Source: Streptomyces rishiriensis (GTDB lineage: Bacteria > Actinomycetota > Actinomycetes > Streptomycetales > Streptomycetaceae). From it: a DNA stretch of 64,000 nt. Position 1 is the first letter of the stretch, and each line of letters begins with the position of its first letter. Below, piece by piece: positions 16,101 through 25,390 of this stretch. The DNA is taken from positions 1 through 64,000 of the forward strand of contig NZ_BEWA01000001.1 in the NCBI RefSeq assembly GCF_003112535.1, in the 5' to 3' direction. The position numbers and the translations under genes are program-made. Under the pieces are notes generated by a model. It saw only the letters and a program-made list of their open reading frames with translations, made no database searches and was not told the DNA's origin.

Positions 16101-16924
16101 GCCATGAAAGCCGCACCATATTGAGCAAATCCCCGCTAGACGCAGCTCCCGCAGTTCGACACGTGATGGTGTCCAACTACCTTTCTTTCCGGGCTCTTTT
16201 CAACTGGTCGAGACCAAGCGACTTCCTCCTGGCATTCGTCTTTGCACCCGTATTTGATCTTCTGTTCTATGGCCTCTTCGGTCACTACATGAGCGTCGAG
16301 GACGGAGCCTTCTACCTGACCGGCGGCGTCATGCTTGCCGCATGCCTGCCCGCACTCTCGGGCGGAGTGATGTCCGTGACGAGTGAGCGCTACTACGGCA
16401 CCCTGCACGCTCTCCTTATCAGCCCAAACGCTTTAGGGCCTGCCCTTTTCCTCCGCCCCCTGCCCTACTCCCTGTTCGGAGCGCTCGCTGGGGGCGTCAC
16501 CCTCCCCGTCGGCATGCTGCTCCTCGATGTGCGACTGCCGGACGACGTGCTGCCTGTTCTGTTGGGATGCCTACTGTGCGGGGCCCTCTCCAGCGCTGCC
16601 CTCGGCATGCTTCTTGGTGTCTTTGCTCTCTACGTGCGCGACATCTTCACCGTCATCAACCTCGCCATGTGGTTCCTTTCGCTGGCGTTGGGCCTCTTCG
16701 TTCCTCCGTCCGCCTATCCGACATGGTTGACGGTTGCTACGCACTGGGTCCCGGGGTACCACGCCCTCAGCGCGGCCCGAAAGGTCGTGGAAAACGGCGC
16801 TCCGGTTGGCAGTGACCTCGTGATCGAAGCGGCCCGTGCTGCCAGTTTGATCGTGGTCGGCATGTGCGCAATCACGTACTACCGTCGGCAGGTGCGCCGC
16901 GGGCGCACCTCAGGCCTGGATTGA
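16097..16924 (+). CDS. ABC-2 type permease 2
   Basis: A protein of 275 aa if translated from GTG 16097, which overlaps the preceding TGA; GAGGGGG lies about 12 bases upstream. Hydrophobic segments include DFLLAFVFAPVFDLLFYGLF, the central GGVMLAACLPALSGGVM and a C-terminal AASLIVVGMCAITYY. The region LFVPPSAYPTWLTVATHWVP followed by GYHALSAARKV is again ABC-2-like. It completes a three-gene exporter and is the last gene of the cluster. An in-frame ATG at 16166 is a possible alternative start but would remove the charged N-terminal tail. Confidence 0.88.
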   Translation: MSHESRTILSKSPLDAAPAVRHVMVSNYLSFRALFNWSRPSDFLLAFVFAPVFDLLFYGLFGHYMSVEDGAFYLTGGVMLAACLPALSGGVMSVTSERYYGTLHALLISPNALGPALFLRPLPYSLFGALAGGVTLPVGMLLLDVRLPDDVLPVLLGCLLCGALSSAALGMLLGVFALYVRDIFTVINLAMWFLSLALGLFVPPSAYPTWLTVATHWVPGYHALSAARKVVENGAPVGSDLVIEAARAASLIVVGMCAITYYRRQVRRGRTSGLD

Positions 16925-17103
16925 CACTACGACGGACTACACATGGCAGCAACTGCCGCTGGCCTTCGATGCTTCGGCTTCGACCGCGCATCGGTGCTTC
17001 GCCGAGTGAATTGCCGACCCGCCTTTTAGAGCTGGTAACGCGATCTTGTTGAACGGCCCTGGTCGGCCGTGACCGGTGTGATGACTCAGCTGTTCGGGAG
17101 GGT

Positions 17104-17740
17104 GTGAGTACTCGACCGTGGATCGTGGACGATGACCTGTGGGCGCTGGTCGAGCCGCTGCTGCCGCCCTGGCCCGAGAAGGCTCCCGGCCCGCGGCCGG
17201 TGCCGGACCGGCAGTGCTTACAGGGCATTCTGTACGTGTTGCACAACGACATCGCCTGGCGGCTGCTGCCGCTGGAGCTGAGGTTCGGCTCGGGTCAGAC
17301 CTGCTGGCGGCGGCTTGAGCGGTGGCAGAAGGCCGGGACCTTCGACCAGCTGCACCGGATCCTGCTCGCCAAGTGAACGCGGCCGGCGAGCTGGACTGGT
17401 CCAGAGCCTGTGTGGACGGCTCCCATGTCCGCGTGAAAAGGGAGGAGCCGACACCGGCCCGTCGCCGGTCGACCGGCGCAAGACGGGCAGTAAGCACCAC
17501 TTGATCTGCGATGGCCAAGGCACTCCGCTCAAGGTCATCACGACCGCGGCCAACGTCAACGACGTCACCCAGACCCTTGCCCTGGTCGGCAGCATCCCGC
17601 CCGTCGCTGGACGCCCGGGCCGGCCCCGCCGGCGCCCGCAGGCTCTGCTCGGCGACAAGGGCTACGACTCCGACACCAACCCTCGTGAACTGCGAAAACA
17701 CCGGATCCTGCCGGTCATCTCCCGCAGGGGCCCAGACCGA
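17104..17740 (+). mobile_element. IS5-family transposase pseudogene (frameshifted, 3' truncated)
   Basis: From GTG 17104 (GGGAGG just upstream) the N-terminal part is intact: MSTRPWIVDDDLWALVEPLL to HRILLAK (DUF4096-like N-terminal domain). The frame then shifts at 17373 to NAAGELDWSRACVDGSHVR, which contains the first catalytic Asp (VDGSH), and shifts again near 17440 to VDRRKTGSKHHLICDGQG and LLGDKGYDS, the second catalytic Asp. Some IS5 groups use one programmed frameshift, but two shifts plus loss of everything after VISRRG (no YVVEQTFALL helix) make this dead. It forms the right-hand border of the RiPP cluster and cuts off the 5' part of the gene fragment that follows. Confidence 0.85.
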
Positions 17741-18095
17741 GGCGGTGCTCGGCCTCATCCTGTCGCGTCTCGACCCGACAGTCCGTCTTAACCGACCCGC
17801 CGGAGAGCTTCTGCGGATGGTGCGGGCGAAGATCGACGGCCATTGCGACACCGAATGGCCGCCGGCCCTCGACGTCATCGAGAGGGCGATCAAGCGCCGC
17901 AACAGAGTCGTCCACGACAGCCTTGCAGTCGGTAGGACCTGGCGCGAGTACGCGACGGGCGGCGGCGAGTGGGTGCACGTCACCACAACGCTGGGCGAGG
18001 AGGAGTGCGACACGGGCACTCTCGTGAACGACCTTGCTCTGCAGCAGGGTGCCACTGCAGCGGCCGTCGAAGTGCTGAACTGCCTGTCCATCTGA
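17736..18095 (+). pseudogene. C-terminal fragment of a HEPN-like protein, cut by the IS
   Basis: Downstream of the transposase break the frame reads AQTEAVLGLILSRLDPTVRL, then a helical run that includes ALDVIERAIKRRNRVVHDSL and a Trp-containing strand, ending VEVLNCLSI with TGA at 18093-18095. RRNRVVH fits the R-x4-6-H signature of HEPN RNase-like domains (usually written RNxxxH). The start and N-terminal part are missing, replaced by the IS fragment, so this is a remnant. The HEPN assignment rests on the one motif and the helical flanks. Confidence 0.55.
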
Positions 18096-18307
18096 AATTC
18101 CTCGCCAGTCGACTCCCGGAGGTCTGGCCAAGGAATCGAAGACGCCATGGCGCGGAAGCGTCTGGGATTCTGTGGGGACTCGCCGGTCCAGTCATCGCTT
18201 CGCAGGCAGGGCGAGGTCGCGGGGTCGGTGTCCGCCGCGGCACCGGCGTCCAAGCCTTCACGGGCCCTGCTCATGCTCGCAGAGCCGGGCCTCCTTGTGA
18301 GCGGGTG

Positions 18308-20260
18308 TCAGTCAAGCCAGTCGTTCGGGATCATGGCCTTGCGCTGACCATCGAGCGGCCGCCAGTTCTCGACGATGGCGTCCTGGAACCAGGGCTCTTC
18401 GGTGAGGTTGGCGTGGTCGCACACGATGATCTGCAGAGCGCCTTCGTTGAGATCGGCTACGTCTTTGAGGAGTTCGAAGTAGGCGGTGACGGTGTTCCAG
18501 TCGGCGTCTTGGACGGTGGTGGCGTCCTTGATCTTGGCGGGGAAAAAGGCCTGGGTCGGCTGGTCGAGCATGAGGAATCCGGGGACGGGCCGGCGGTGGA
18601 GCCGGAAGTAGGTGTGCAGGGCGAGATGGGCGACCATGTGGTAGCCGATCCAGTTCTTGGCGCTGCCGATGCGGTTGAGCGGGAGGCGTCCTTGGGGGCG
18701 TCGTACGACGACGTTGAGCTGGCTGAGGCTGACGGCGACCTCGTCCGCGGAGGCGGCCTGCCCCAGGTTCAGGCGCCGGGCCCAGTCGGTCATGTTGCCA
18801 GCGATGTCGGCCAGCCGTCGTTCCGTCTCGGCGGTGACGTCGTCCTCGTCGATCAGGGCTTGGAGGGTGGCGACGTTTTCCTGGGCCAGGGCCAGGTTGT
18901 TGCGCAGTTCGCCGATGTCGCCGACGGGTGATCCCGTGCCTGCGGTGAGGGCCTGGTCGATGCGGCCCTGGATCCGGGCGATGCGCACATGTTGGTCCTG
19001 GAGGTTGCGCATGCGTTCGTCGTTGGTGGTCAGTTCCCGCAGTTGCGCCCCGTTGACCCTGAGGCGTTCGACGACGGATGTCCGTTCGGCTTGGAGGGAT
19101 CTGCGGTGCTCGTCGCGGATCGGCTGGATGCCCTGGGCCTGGTCGAGTTCTTCGGCAAGCTGCGCGGTGAGTGCGGTGATCTCTGCTGCTGAGGCGTCCG
19201 GTTCCTCCAGCGGACGGGTGCACATCGGGCACAGAGCGGTGTCGTAGTCGCGTTCGGGTCCCAGGAGGCTGAGGGTCTGCAGGCGGCCGAGTTGCAGGTG
19301 GAGTTCGCCGGTGAAGGCTTCTCCCTGCTTTTGCCAGCGGTCCACCAGGGCGAGTGCCTCGTCGAGCTGTTGCAGTTGCTCGCGCAGTTGTCGTCGCTCG
19401 TCGGTCAGGCCCTGGCGCCGGTCGGTGAGATCCACTGGGCCCACAGTGGAGACGGTGACGGTGAGCGCCTGCTCGAGGAGAGCGCGGATCTCCTCGGGGC
19501 CGGGGGCCGGGGGGACTTCCTGAAGGAGTCCTTCGCTCTGGGCGAGGCGGAGCAGGGCGACACCGCTGGCGTCCACGGCGTCGCGGTGGCGGTGGGCGTC
19601 GTCGAGCTTGCGCTGGGCGGCGCGCTGGGCGCGCTGGGCCTCGTTGAGGTGGTGGCGGCGCAGGGCCTGTTCGGGTCCGGCGGCTCCGAGGAAGTAGGGC
19701 AGGGTGTCCTTGAGGGTCTGGGCGATGCCGTTTTCGGTCTGGCGGTGGAAGAGGGCCTTTTTGTCGGCGATCTCGTTCTGGTTCTGGAAGCACAGCAGGG
19801 CCGCCTGTGCGATGGAGACGTCGAAGGCCTGGCAGGCGGCGCCGGTGGGCGGCTGAAAGCGGAAGTCCTCGATGCCCAGGCGGGCGCTGAGCTGGCTGCG
19901 CAGTGCGGCGACGTTCGAGTTCGGGGTGAGTTCGTCGGCGCGGGGCAGGTCGAGGGTGTCGCCGCCGGTGCGGATCATGGCCTGGGTGGTGGAGGCTCCT
20001 GCGGGGCGGGGCCGGGCCAGGAGCATGCGGCTGTCGTGAAAAGCGACCAGGAGCGCGTACCAGCCCACGGTCCGGTCGATGGGTTCGTCCGGCAGGTTGG
20101 GAGTGCTGCGGCCCAGGCAGTAGTCGACGATGTCGAGGATCTCGGACTTCCCGGTTTCGGACTCGCCGGTGAGGATGTTGAGCGCCCCGGGACGAAACCG
20201 CACGACCCTGGGGGTGGGCCGGCCATCTCGGTGGTAGAGGGCCAGGGCGAGTAGCTGCAT
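18308..20260 (-). CDS. ABC-three-component system SMC/Rad50-like ATPase (DUF3732 type)
   Basis: A protein of 650 aa from ATG 20260 with AAGGAG 12 bases upstream. Walker A GESETGKSEI (about 32-41) opens the protein, long coiled coils flank a zinc-hook-like CPMC in the middle (ALCPMCTRPLEEPD), and the Walker B region is VPGFLMLDQPTQAFFP. That is the layout of small SMC/Rad50 ATPases and fits the DUF3732 group of ABC-three-component (ABC-3C) conflict systems, to which Lamassu belongs. It is the last gene of a three-gene operon with a middle component and a nuclease effector. By family knowledge the ATPase senses foreign DNA structures and releases the nuclease. Confidence 0.87.
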   Translation of the reverse strand: MQLLALALYHRDGRPTPRVVRFRPGALNILTGESETGKSEILDIVDYCLGRSTPNLPDEPIDRTVGWYALLVAFHDSRMLLARPRPAGASTTQAMIRTGGDTLDLPRADELTPNSNVAALRSQLSARLGIEDFRFQPPTGAACQAFDVSIAQAALLCFQNQNEIADKKALFHRQTENGIAQTLKDTLPYFLGAAGPEQALRRHHLNEAQRAQRAAQRKLDDAHRHRDAVDASGVALLRLAQSEGLLQEVPPAPGPEEIRALLEQALTVTVSTVGPVDLTDRRQGLTDERRQLREQLQQLDEALALVDRWQKQGEAFTGELHLQLGRLQTLSLLGPERDYDTALCPMCTRPLEEPDASAAEITALTAQLAEELDQAQGIQPIRDEHRRSLQAERTSVVERLRVNGAQLRELTTNDERMRNLQDQHVRIARIQGRIDQALTAGTGSPVGDIGELRNNLALAQENVATLQALIDEDDVTAETERRLADIAGNMTDWARRLNLGQAASADEVAVSLSQLNVVVRRPQGRLPLNRIGSAKNWIGYHMVAHLALHTYFRLHRRPVPGFLMLDQPTQAFFPAKIKDATTVQDADWNTVTAYFELLKDVADLNEGALQIIVCDHANLTEEPWFQDAIVENWRPLDGQRKAMIPNDWLD

Positions 20261-20293
20261 GGTGGTTCGTAGGCTCCTTGAGCAAAGAGGGGG

Positions 20294-20776
20294 TCAGGGG
20301 CGGACGCCGAGGAGGTTGTAGGCGAGGGCAGGATCGAGAACAGCGAGCCAGCGGCCGACGAGGCCTGCGCGGCGGGCGCAGTCCGCGACTTCATCGCTGG
20401 GGGCTTGTGAGGCGGCCTTGGGCGGGCGGGGGCAGCGCAGTCCTCCTGCGGTGACCTCGAGGGCGTGGTGGCGCAGGGCGGTGCGCAGGCTGGCGCGGGT
20501 GTAGTCGGTCAGGGCAGCGGCCCGCAGGGCGAAGGCGGCTTGGTGCTGGGGGTGTTCGGTGAGCCAGGCGGACATCGAGTGGACAGCCTGGGTGGGCAGG
20601 TCGTTGCGGGTGTCAGTGGGGAGCACCAGGGGCAGCACGAGGAAGGCGCTGGGCCAGGGCAGGGGGCGGTTGGCCTTCTTGGTCGCAGCGTGGACGCTGG
20701 TGGCCAGGAGGTAGGCGCCGAAGGCTGTGTTGAGCAGGGCCTGGGCTTCGGGAACGCGATGATTGGTCATGGTCAC
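20294..20776 (-). CDS. ABC-three-component system middle component
   Basis: A protein of 160 aa from GTG 20776, which overlaps the effector's TGA (GTGA); ATG 20770 in the same frame is an alternative. It is all-helical, with AQALLNTAFGAYLLATSVHA near the start, the conserved hydrophobic block PWPSAFLVLPLVLP, and a late run WLAVLDPALAYNLLGVRP. These match the small middle subunits of ABC-3C systems, which bridge the SMC ATPase and the effector. The 33-base gap to the SMC gene holds only its ribosome binding site. Call based on size, position and the LVLPLVLP block. Confidence 0.82.
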   Translation of the reverse strand: MTMTNHRVPEAQALLNTAFGAYLLATSVHAATKKANRPLPWPSAFLVLPLVLPTDTRNDLPTQAVHSMSAWLTEHPQHQAAFALRAAALTDYTRASLRTALRHHALEVTAGGLRCPRPPKAASQAPSDEVADCARRAGLVGRWLAVLDPALAYNLLGVRP

Positions 20777-22041
20777 TGGCCTGGCTGCTCGTTGTGGTTC
20801 TGGCACAGATCGGGATAGTCGGGATGCCAGCCGACCGACTCGTCGTCCTCGGCGCTGTGGGCCCTGCCGGCGAGGCTGTGCAAGGTGCCGCGTCCGATCC
20901 AGCTCTCGGTGGTGCTGCCGGGGCGGGCCGGGATGCCGGCGGCCTTGTCCATGGAGTCGTCGAGGACGCGTTTGCCGACGGTCTTGCGTTCGGCGGCGGG
21001 GGTGTCGTCCTCGACTGCATCTGTGTGCCGGGTGAAGACGTGGTCCCACTCGTCCCACAGGAGCCGCTCGTAGTCGCCGAGGGCCTGTTCGGTGATCGTG
21101 AAGTCACGCAGCCACGCGGAGCGTTGCGCGCGTGCGTAGTGGTAGTCGCGCAGGTGGCTGGCGATGGTGCGGTCCTTGAGGCCGATCCACTGCATCTGGG
21201 CAACGACCAGGTCGTCCTTGTAGGCCGTGATCTCGGCCTGGGTGAGGCGGCGCAGCGTCTCGGTGATGGGAAGGTTCTTGCCCGTGAACCGGTCGAGGGT
21301 CTCTTCCAGGCGGCACTGCAGTTCCTGGGCGGTTACCGAGGCCCGGCTCCGGTTCTTGTCCAGCAACTCCACGGCCATGCCGTACCACCACCCCTTGATG
21401 TCGTCGAGGATGGCGCGGGTGTGCTGGCCGGGCCTGATCCCCAGTGCGCGGGCCAGCTTAGAGTCGAGGTCTGACATCAGCGGCGACGCATCGCTGATCT
21501 CCATGGCGGCGACCAGTCGGTAGCGCTGTGCGGGGGTGAGGTCGGTGAACTTCTTGCGATCGTCCGCGGTGTTGCTGGGCTCGGCCGCTCTCGCGACCTC
21601 CTCCATGCCGGCCAGGGCGTCGTCGACGGAGCGCCCGGGTCCGGGGCGGAGCTTGTGGAGGAAGGTGCCTTCGGCTGCCACCTGGGTGGTGACCAGCCGC
21701 AGCAGCGGCATGGTTCCGTCGGACAGGCGCCCCAGGACGGTCAGTGCGTCGATCCAGGAGGCGACGGAGCGCCAGAAGTCCTTGCCCGTCTCGCTCAGCC
21801 GCCCGGCCCGCTCGCGGTGTTTGGACTGCAGGAGCACGGACGGGTCGCTGCTGTCCTGGTACAGGAACTCGATGTCGTCGAGGACTTCCATGCGGACTTC
21901 GACCGTGATGTCGTCCCAGCTGCGCTCCGCGAGTTCCAGCAGGGCCAGTTCGCACTGGTAGAGGTATCCGGTCATCTGGCCTGCCGCCGAATGCGACCCT
22001 GCTTGCGCCACGTTCCCCACTTGTGGTCGGACCTGTATCAA
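20773..22041 (-). CDS. ABC-three-component system effector with Cap4-like nuclease domain
   Basis: A protein of 422 aa from TTG 22041; later GTG codons or the ATG before TGYLYQ (Met23) are possible starts. The first 100 residues carry a nuclease-like pattern: MTGYLYQCELALLELA, then MEVLDDIEFLYQDSS and VLLQSKHR, where the acidic residues and Gln-x-Lys correspond to the Cap4/DUF4297 PD-(D/E)xK core. The rest is a helical C-terminal domain like those of other ABC-3C effectors. Being first in the operon and coupled by GTGA to the middle component fits Lamassu-type order. It is predicted to cut DNA when released by the SMC component. Confidence 0.82.
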   Translation of the reverse strand: MIQVRPQVGNVAQAGSHSAAGQMTGYLYQCELALLELAERSWDDITVEVRMEVLDDIEFLYQDSSDPSVLLQSKHRERAGRLSETGKDFWRSVASWIDALTVLGRLSDGTMPLLRLVTTQVAAEGTFLHKLRPGPGRSVDDALAGMEEVARAAEPSNTADDRKKFTDLTPAQRYRLVAAMEISDASPLMSDLDSKLARALGIRPGQHTRAILDDIKGWWYGMAVELLDKNRSRASVTAQELQCRLEETLDRFTGKNLPITETLRRLTQAEITAYKDDLVVAQMQWIGLKDRTIASHLRDYHYARAQRSAWLRDFTITEQALGDYERLLWDEWDHVFTRHTDAVEDDTPAAERKTVGKRVLDDSMDKAAGIPARPGSTTESWIGRGTLHSLAGRAHSAEDDESVGWHPDYPDLCQNHNEQPGQ

Positions 22042-22942
22042 CGGCAGCCGGCTCGCCGACGGTGAGGACCACGCGAGATACGGTGCATGCAGATATCAGC
22101 GAATCCGCATGAACCGGACCCCTGCTCCCCTGTCGGCGTAACCTAGCACCTCTCGGACATGAAGACCGTTGCGTGTGCGTCGGCCTCAAACTGGCCTTGA
22201 TTCGCAGGGCAGTTCCGCTGTAGTCGGCCACGAAGAGGACCGTCTCGTCTCCATCGACGTCGGTGGCGCGCCCAGGACACCCGTACGGAAGGCCAGAGCC
22301 ACGGCACCGGTGGGCGGCGTCAAGACCAAGCTGAAGTGCGCCGGGTGCGCTCTCCGTTCGTCCGTAAACGGCGCAGGGCGATCTCGAGCGCGTGGCGCGG
22401 GTAGGACTCGAGGAACAGTGGATACCGGCCCTGTGTGGTGATGACAGCGGTCGCGGCTGTCTGCTGAGACAGTCGCCGTGTTCAGACTCCGCCGGCCGGT
22501 GGCAGGCCCTCCTCCGGCCCAGCCAGCCCGACCGGGCTGGCGCAGGTCCAGGTAGCAGCGCAGTCGTACGGGCCGTGCTTGCGTCCCGTGTCGTGTGTTG
22601 CCCGGGCGACGTCGCCCATCTGTCGGCAAGTTACTGGCGGTCGCGGCGGCTACGAGCGCAACTGCGTTTATTTCAGGACGATTTGGCCGGAAACTTGTCA
22701 CCTTAATTTGTGACTCCCGTCACGCCTTGCGGTGCCGCAAGAGAGGTTCAGACACCCTCGTGAGGGCTGATGTCGCAGCTCACACGGGGCGCCCCTCCCC
22801 CGCGTCGCGCTCACCGTGCGCGACTGTTGAATTTCGGACGGTCATATTGAGGGTCGCATGCATGCGTGTTCGGGGCGCTGGGCCGGTTGAGTGATCGTCA
22901 CCGGCGCACGCCGGGCACCCGACACCTCAACGAAGAGGATCC
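22042..22942. other. Gene-free interval between ABC-3C operon and sigma-like gene
   Basis: About 900 bases with no frame that shows convincing coding character; long open frames here are GC-driven. The last 200 bases before 22943 are comparatively AT-rich and contain the palindrome GCATGCATGC near 22856, so this part probably holds the promoter of the sigma-like gene. The first 100 bases should hold the divergent promoter of the ABC-3C operon. Confidence 0.45.
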
Positions 22943-23476
22943 ATGCACGAAGACGTCTTCCGTGCCGACGACGGCTACGGTTCCGCCACGCAGGCGCCGC
23001 TCCCTCTGCCGCTGGACTTCGAGGCGCACTACGTGATGAACCAGGAGGCGTGGCACTCCTATGCGCTGTACCGGCTCGGCGCCAACGACATTGCCGAGCG
23101 CGCGGTGCACCGCGCGTTTTTGGAAGTGCTGCGGAACTGGGAGGCGCTGCTCGCCGAGGCCAACCTGCCGCAGCAGACCTGGAGCATTCTGCGGCGTGTC
23201 GTCGGTGACGAGGCGCTGTGCGCGGCCCGCGACGGGATCACGGCGATGCCGAGCACGATCGGACTGTACCCGGCGCTGCTGAAGCTGCCGCAGCGTCAGC
23301 TCGACGTGATCATCTTGCGGTATGTCCTGCGCTACAGCAGCCGCAAGGCCGGCTGGTATCTCGGCATCACCGCGAGCACCGTGGACCACCACTGCCGCAA
23401 GGCACGCGAGCGCCTCGCCCCGGTCTACCACCACCACCGCGGCACGACACCGAAGCAGAAGGAGGAGAGCCAGTGA
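22943..23476 (+). CDS. Sigma-70-like (ECF-type) regulatory protein
   Basis: A protein of 177 aa from ATG 22943, with GAGGATCC directly upstream. The N-terminal part (DFEAHYVMNQEAWHSYALY, AERAVHRAFLEVLRNWEAL) resembles sigma region 2, and the C-terminal part (LPQRQLDVIILRYVLRYSS, then YLGITASTVDHHCRKARERL) is a clear region-4 helix-turn-helix. The protein ends in a His/Lys-rich tail. Its TGA overlaps the GTG of the next gene, so the two are co-translated. Proteins of this kind in Streptomyces may act as sigma factors or as DNA-binding regulators; the partner gene is not an obvious anti-sigma factor. Confidence 0.8.
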   Translation: MHEDVFRADDGYGSATQAPLPLPLDFEAHYVMNQEAWHSYALYRLGANDIAERAVHRAFLEVLRNWEALLAEANLPQQTWSILRRVVGDEALCAARDGITAMPSTIGLYPALLKLPQRQLDVIILRYVLRYSSRKAGWYLGITASTVDHHCRKARERLAPVYHHHRGTTPKQKEESQ

Positions 23477-24231
23477 CATCTGTGGGGAACAAGCGCCCGG
23501 CCGAAGCGGAGACGACCTGGACCGAGCGGCTGCGCGAGGCGGATCCCGTCGTGCGTGAGCCGCGCCGTGCGTTCGATGTCGGCGAGGGGCTGCGCCGGCT
23601 GGCCGCGGAAGCCGGGTATTTGCGGCCTGCGCCTGCCCGGCCCGCCGGTGCCGGCGCCCGCCGCCAGCTCGACCTGATCTCCCGGTGGACCGTCACCGAA
23701 GCCGGTGCCGCCGACCACGTCGAAGAACTCGCCACGGTCATCGGCGACGACGGGATGGGCAAACCCACCCCGGACGACTTCACCGAGTGGATGCCCGTCG
23801 ATGTCCACGGCATCCACGTCTTCGCCTGCATCCTCCACCTCGCCGACCATCCCGAGAGCGCCGTCTTCTGGTGGCAGATCGCCGCCGGAGCTGAGCACAC
23901 CGGCGCCGCCTACTGCCTGCACCTGCGCCACCTCAGCCAGGGCGAGATTCGCGAAGCTGCGCTGTGGAAGCGGCAGATGAGCGCCATGCGGGACCGCACC
24001 GCACAGCAGTGGTTCGACGGCCCGTCCAACGACTACACCCGCGACCTGGTCGGTGCCGTGGATGCCTTCACCTCCTACTGCGCCCGCCACCGCGAACCGA
24101 CGCCGATCCCCACCCACCACCTGCAAAAACGCTACGAGGCGCTCGCCGACCGGCATGACGAGGGCGGACTGGTCTGCCGGCCCGACAGTCGGCTGCCCGA
24201 CCGCATCCATGAACTCGCGATCACGCGGTGA
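23473..24231 (+). CDS. Conserved Streptomyces hypothetical protein coupled to sigma-like gene
   Basis: A protein of 252 aa from GTG 23473 (GTGA overlap with the sigma gene). The first 75 residues look disordered and basic/acidic. The remainder is helical with several Trp and His residues (HVFACILHLADHPESAVFWW, GAAYCLHLRHLSQGEIREAA), suggesting TPR-like helix pairs. There is no transmembrane helix, so a classical membrane anti-sigma factor is unlikely, but a soluble regulator of the coupled sigma-like protein is possible. Coding status is strong from codon pattern and coupling; function unknown. Confidence 0.7.
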   Translation: MTSVGNKRPAEAETTWTERLREADPVVREPRRAFDVGEGLRRLAAEAGYLRPAPARPAGAGARRQLDLISRWTVTEAGAADHVEELATVIGDDGMGKPTPDDFTEWMPVDVHGIHVFACILHLADHPESAVFWWQIAAGAEHTGAAYCLHLRHLSQGEIREAALWKRQMSAMRDRTAQQWFDGPSNDYTRDLVGAVDAFTSYCARHREPTPIPTHHLQKRYEALADRHDEGGLVCRPDSRLPDRIHELAITR

Positions 24232-24582
24232 CCCCGCACGGGCAAAGGTCCGGCAGGGGCGAGAGCTCTGCGGGTATTCGGGACGATGTGCGTTCTGCTA
24301 CCCGACGGGGGGCGCTCTCTCACGTGGGTGCTGCTCGTGAGCCCGCTAGGGCAGGCGGTCTGGAATGGCGCTGCTGCGGGGTGATTTCGTCGTGCGGGTA
24401 CAGGGCCGAAGCGGCCGGGGTGCTGTGCTGCACGGACGGTGCGGTTACTGGCCTGCCTGGGCGGCAACGGCAATTTGGGCGCAGACCAACGGCGCTGCCT
24501 CGACGCGATGAGCAAGGCCACGCAGCCGGCGCCGTCGCCGCTCCCCCTCGCGCCACTGGATCCCGCACGGTGCCGCACGTGG

Positions 24583-24616
24583 AGGAGCCCGCCGACCTGG
24601 TGGTCGGCGGGCTCCT
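24583..24616. terminator. Strong hairpin downstream of the sigma-like pair
   Basis: A perfect 15-bp stem AGGAGCCCGCCGACC with loop TGGT and its complement. There is no T-tract, as is usual in Streptomyces. It lies about 350 bases after the last gene, so it could be a terminator for read-through or the leftover of a lost gene's terminator. Confidence 0.5.
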
Positions 24617-25390
24617 GAAGACGATGGATGCGATGCCCCCGCACAGCCCCATGGGCTGAGCACTTCGTCGAACTGGCGGTCGGGCGGTCGTGCCCCGCCG
24701 CACTGCCGGCGCAAGCAGTTACGCGTGGGTAGATCCGCTCCGTCGCCGCGTGCAGCCTAAAATCGGCCGAACGACAGCGCCCCGTGGGTCCGGGCCGCCT
24801 GAGCGGCATGGACCACAGGATGGCGGCAGCAGGAACTTCACACCGTCGGTAGCGCCGTAGCGCCACTCGACGGGCTGCTCGAACCCCGCCGATGCGGGCA
24901 CTGGAGCACGAGTTACGAGCAGTTCCACCGTCTACCTCCTCAAGCTGGGCGCGGCACGCAGGAACCCCCACGCACCGCGTTGTCCCGAGGCCGCGGCAAC
25001 GGCCAGATAGGACGGGATACCTGCCTGGGTCAGAGACAAGGCACCTCTCGGCCGCACTGCGAGGAGTCTCCTCCCCGAAGAGCTGCCAGGTTGAGTGTGC
25101 CCAGACCTGGCCTTGCCTACCACCCGACCAGCCCTTTTTGTCATAGCACCGTATGCCTTTGGAAAACCTATCCCGCCCGGCGGTTCCGACCTCGGGGTTC
25201 CGGTTGTTTTTTCTCTCGACATTTTGATCTTTAGCGCACCGGGAACTATCTTTTTACGTCCCCTTCCGCCCAGGATAGCCGGTAATTCACCAAGGGGCTC
25301 GAGTTCCGAATTCGCGACCTCCCAACCTCTTCACGCGCCACCCCTACCAGCCGGTTCATTCCCGGTATAAGGATCTTCCAGCGTCGCTAT

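Noticed and set aside
17104..17740. Programmed frameshifting in the IS5-like transposase
   Set aside because: One shift could be programmed, but a second shift and the missing C-terminal catalytic helix show decay.
18312..20285. Second long minus-strand frame (657 codons) alongside the SMC gene
   Set aside because: Out-of-frame shadow of the SMC ATPase with extreme Arg/Pro content; the real frame carries Walker A, CPMC hook and Walker B.
22186..22701. 171-codon minus-strand frame between the ABC-3C operon and the sigma-like gene
   Set aside because: No ribosome binding site, mixed low-complexity composition and no recognisable fold; treated as non-coding.
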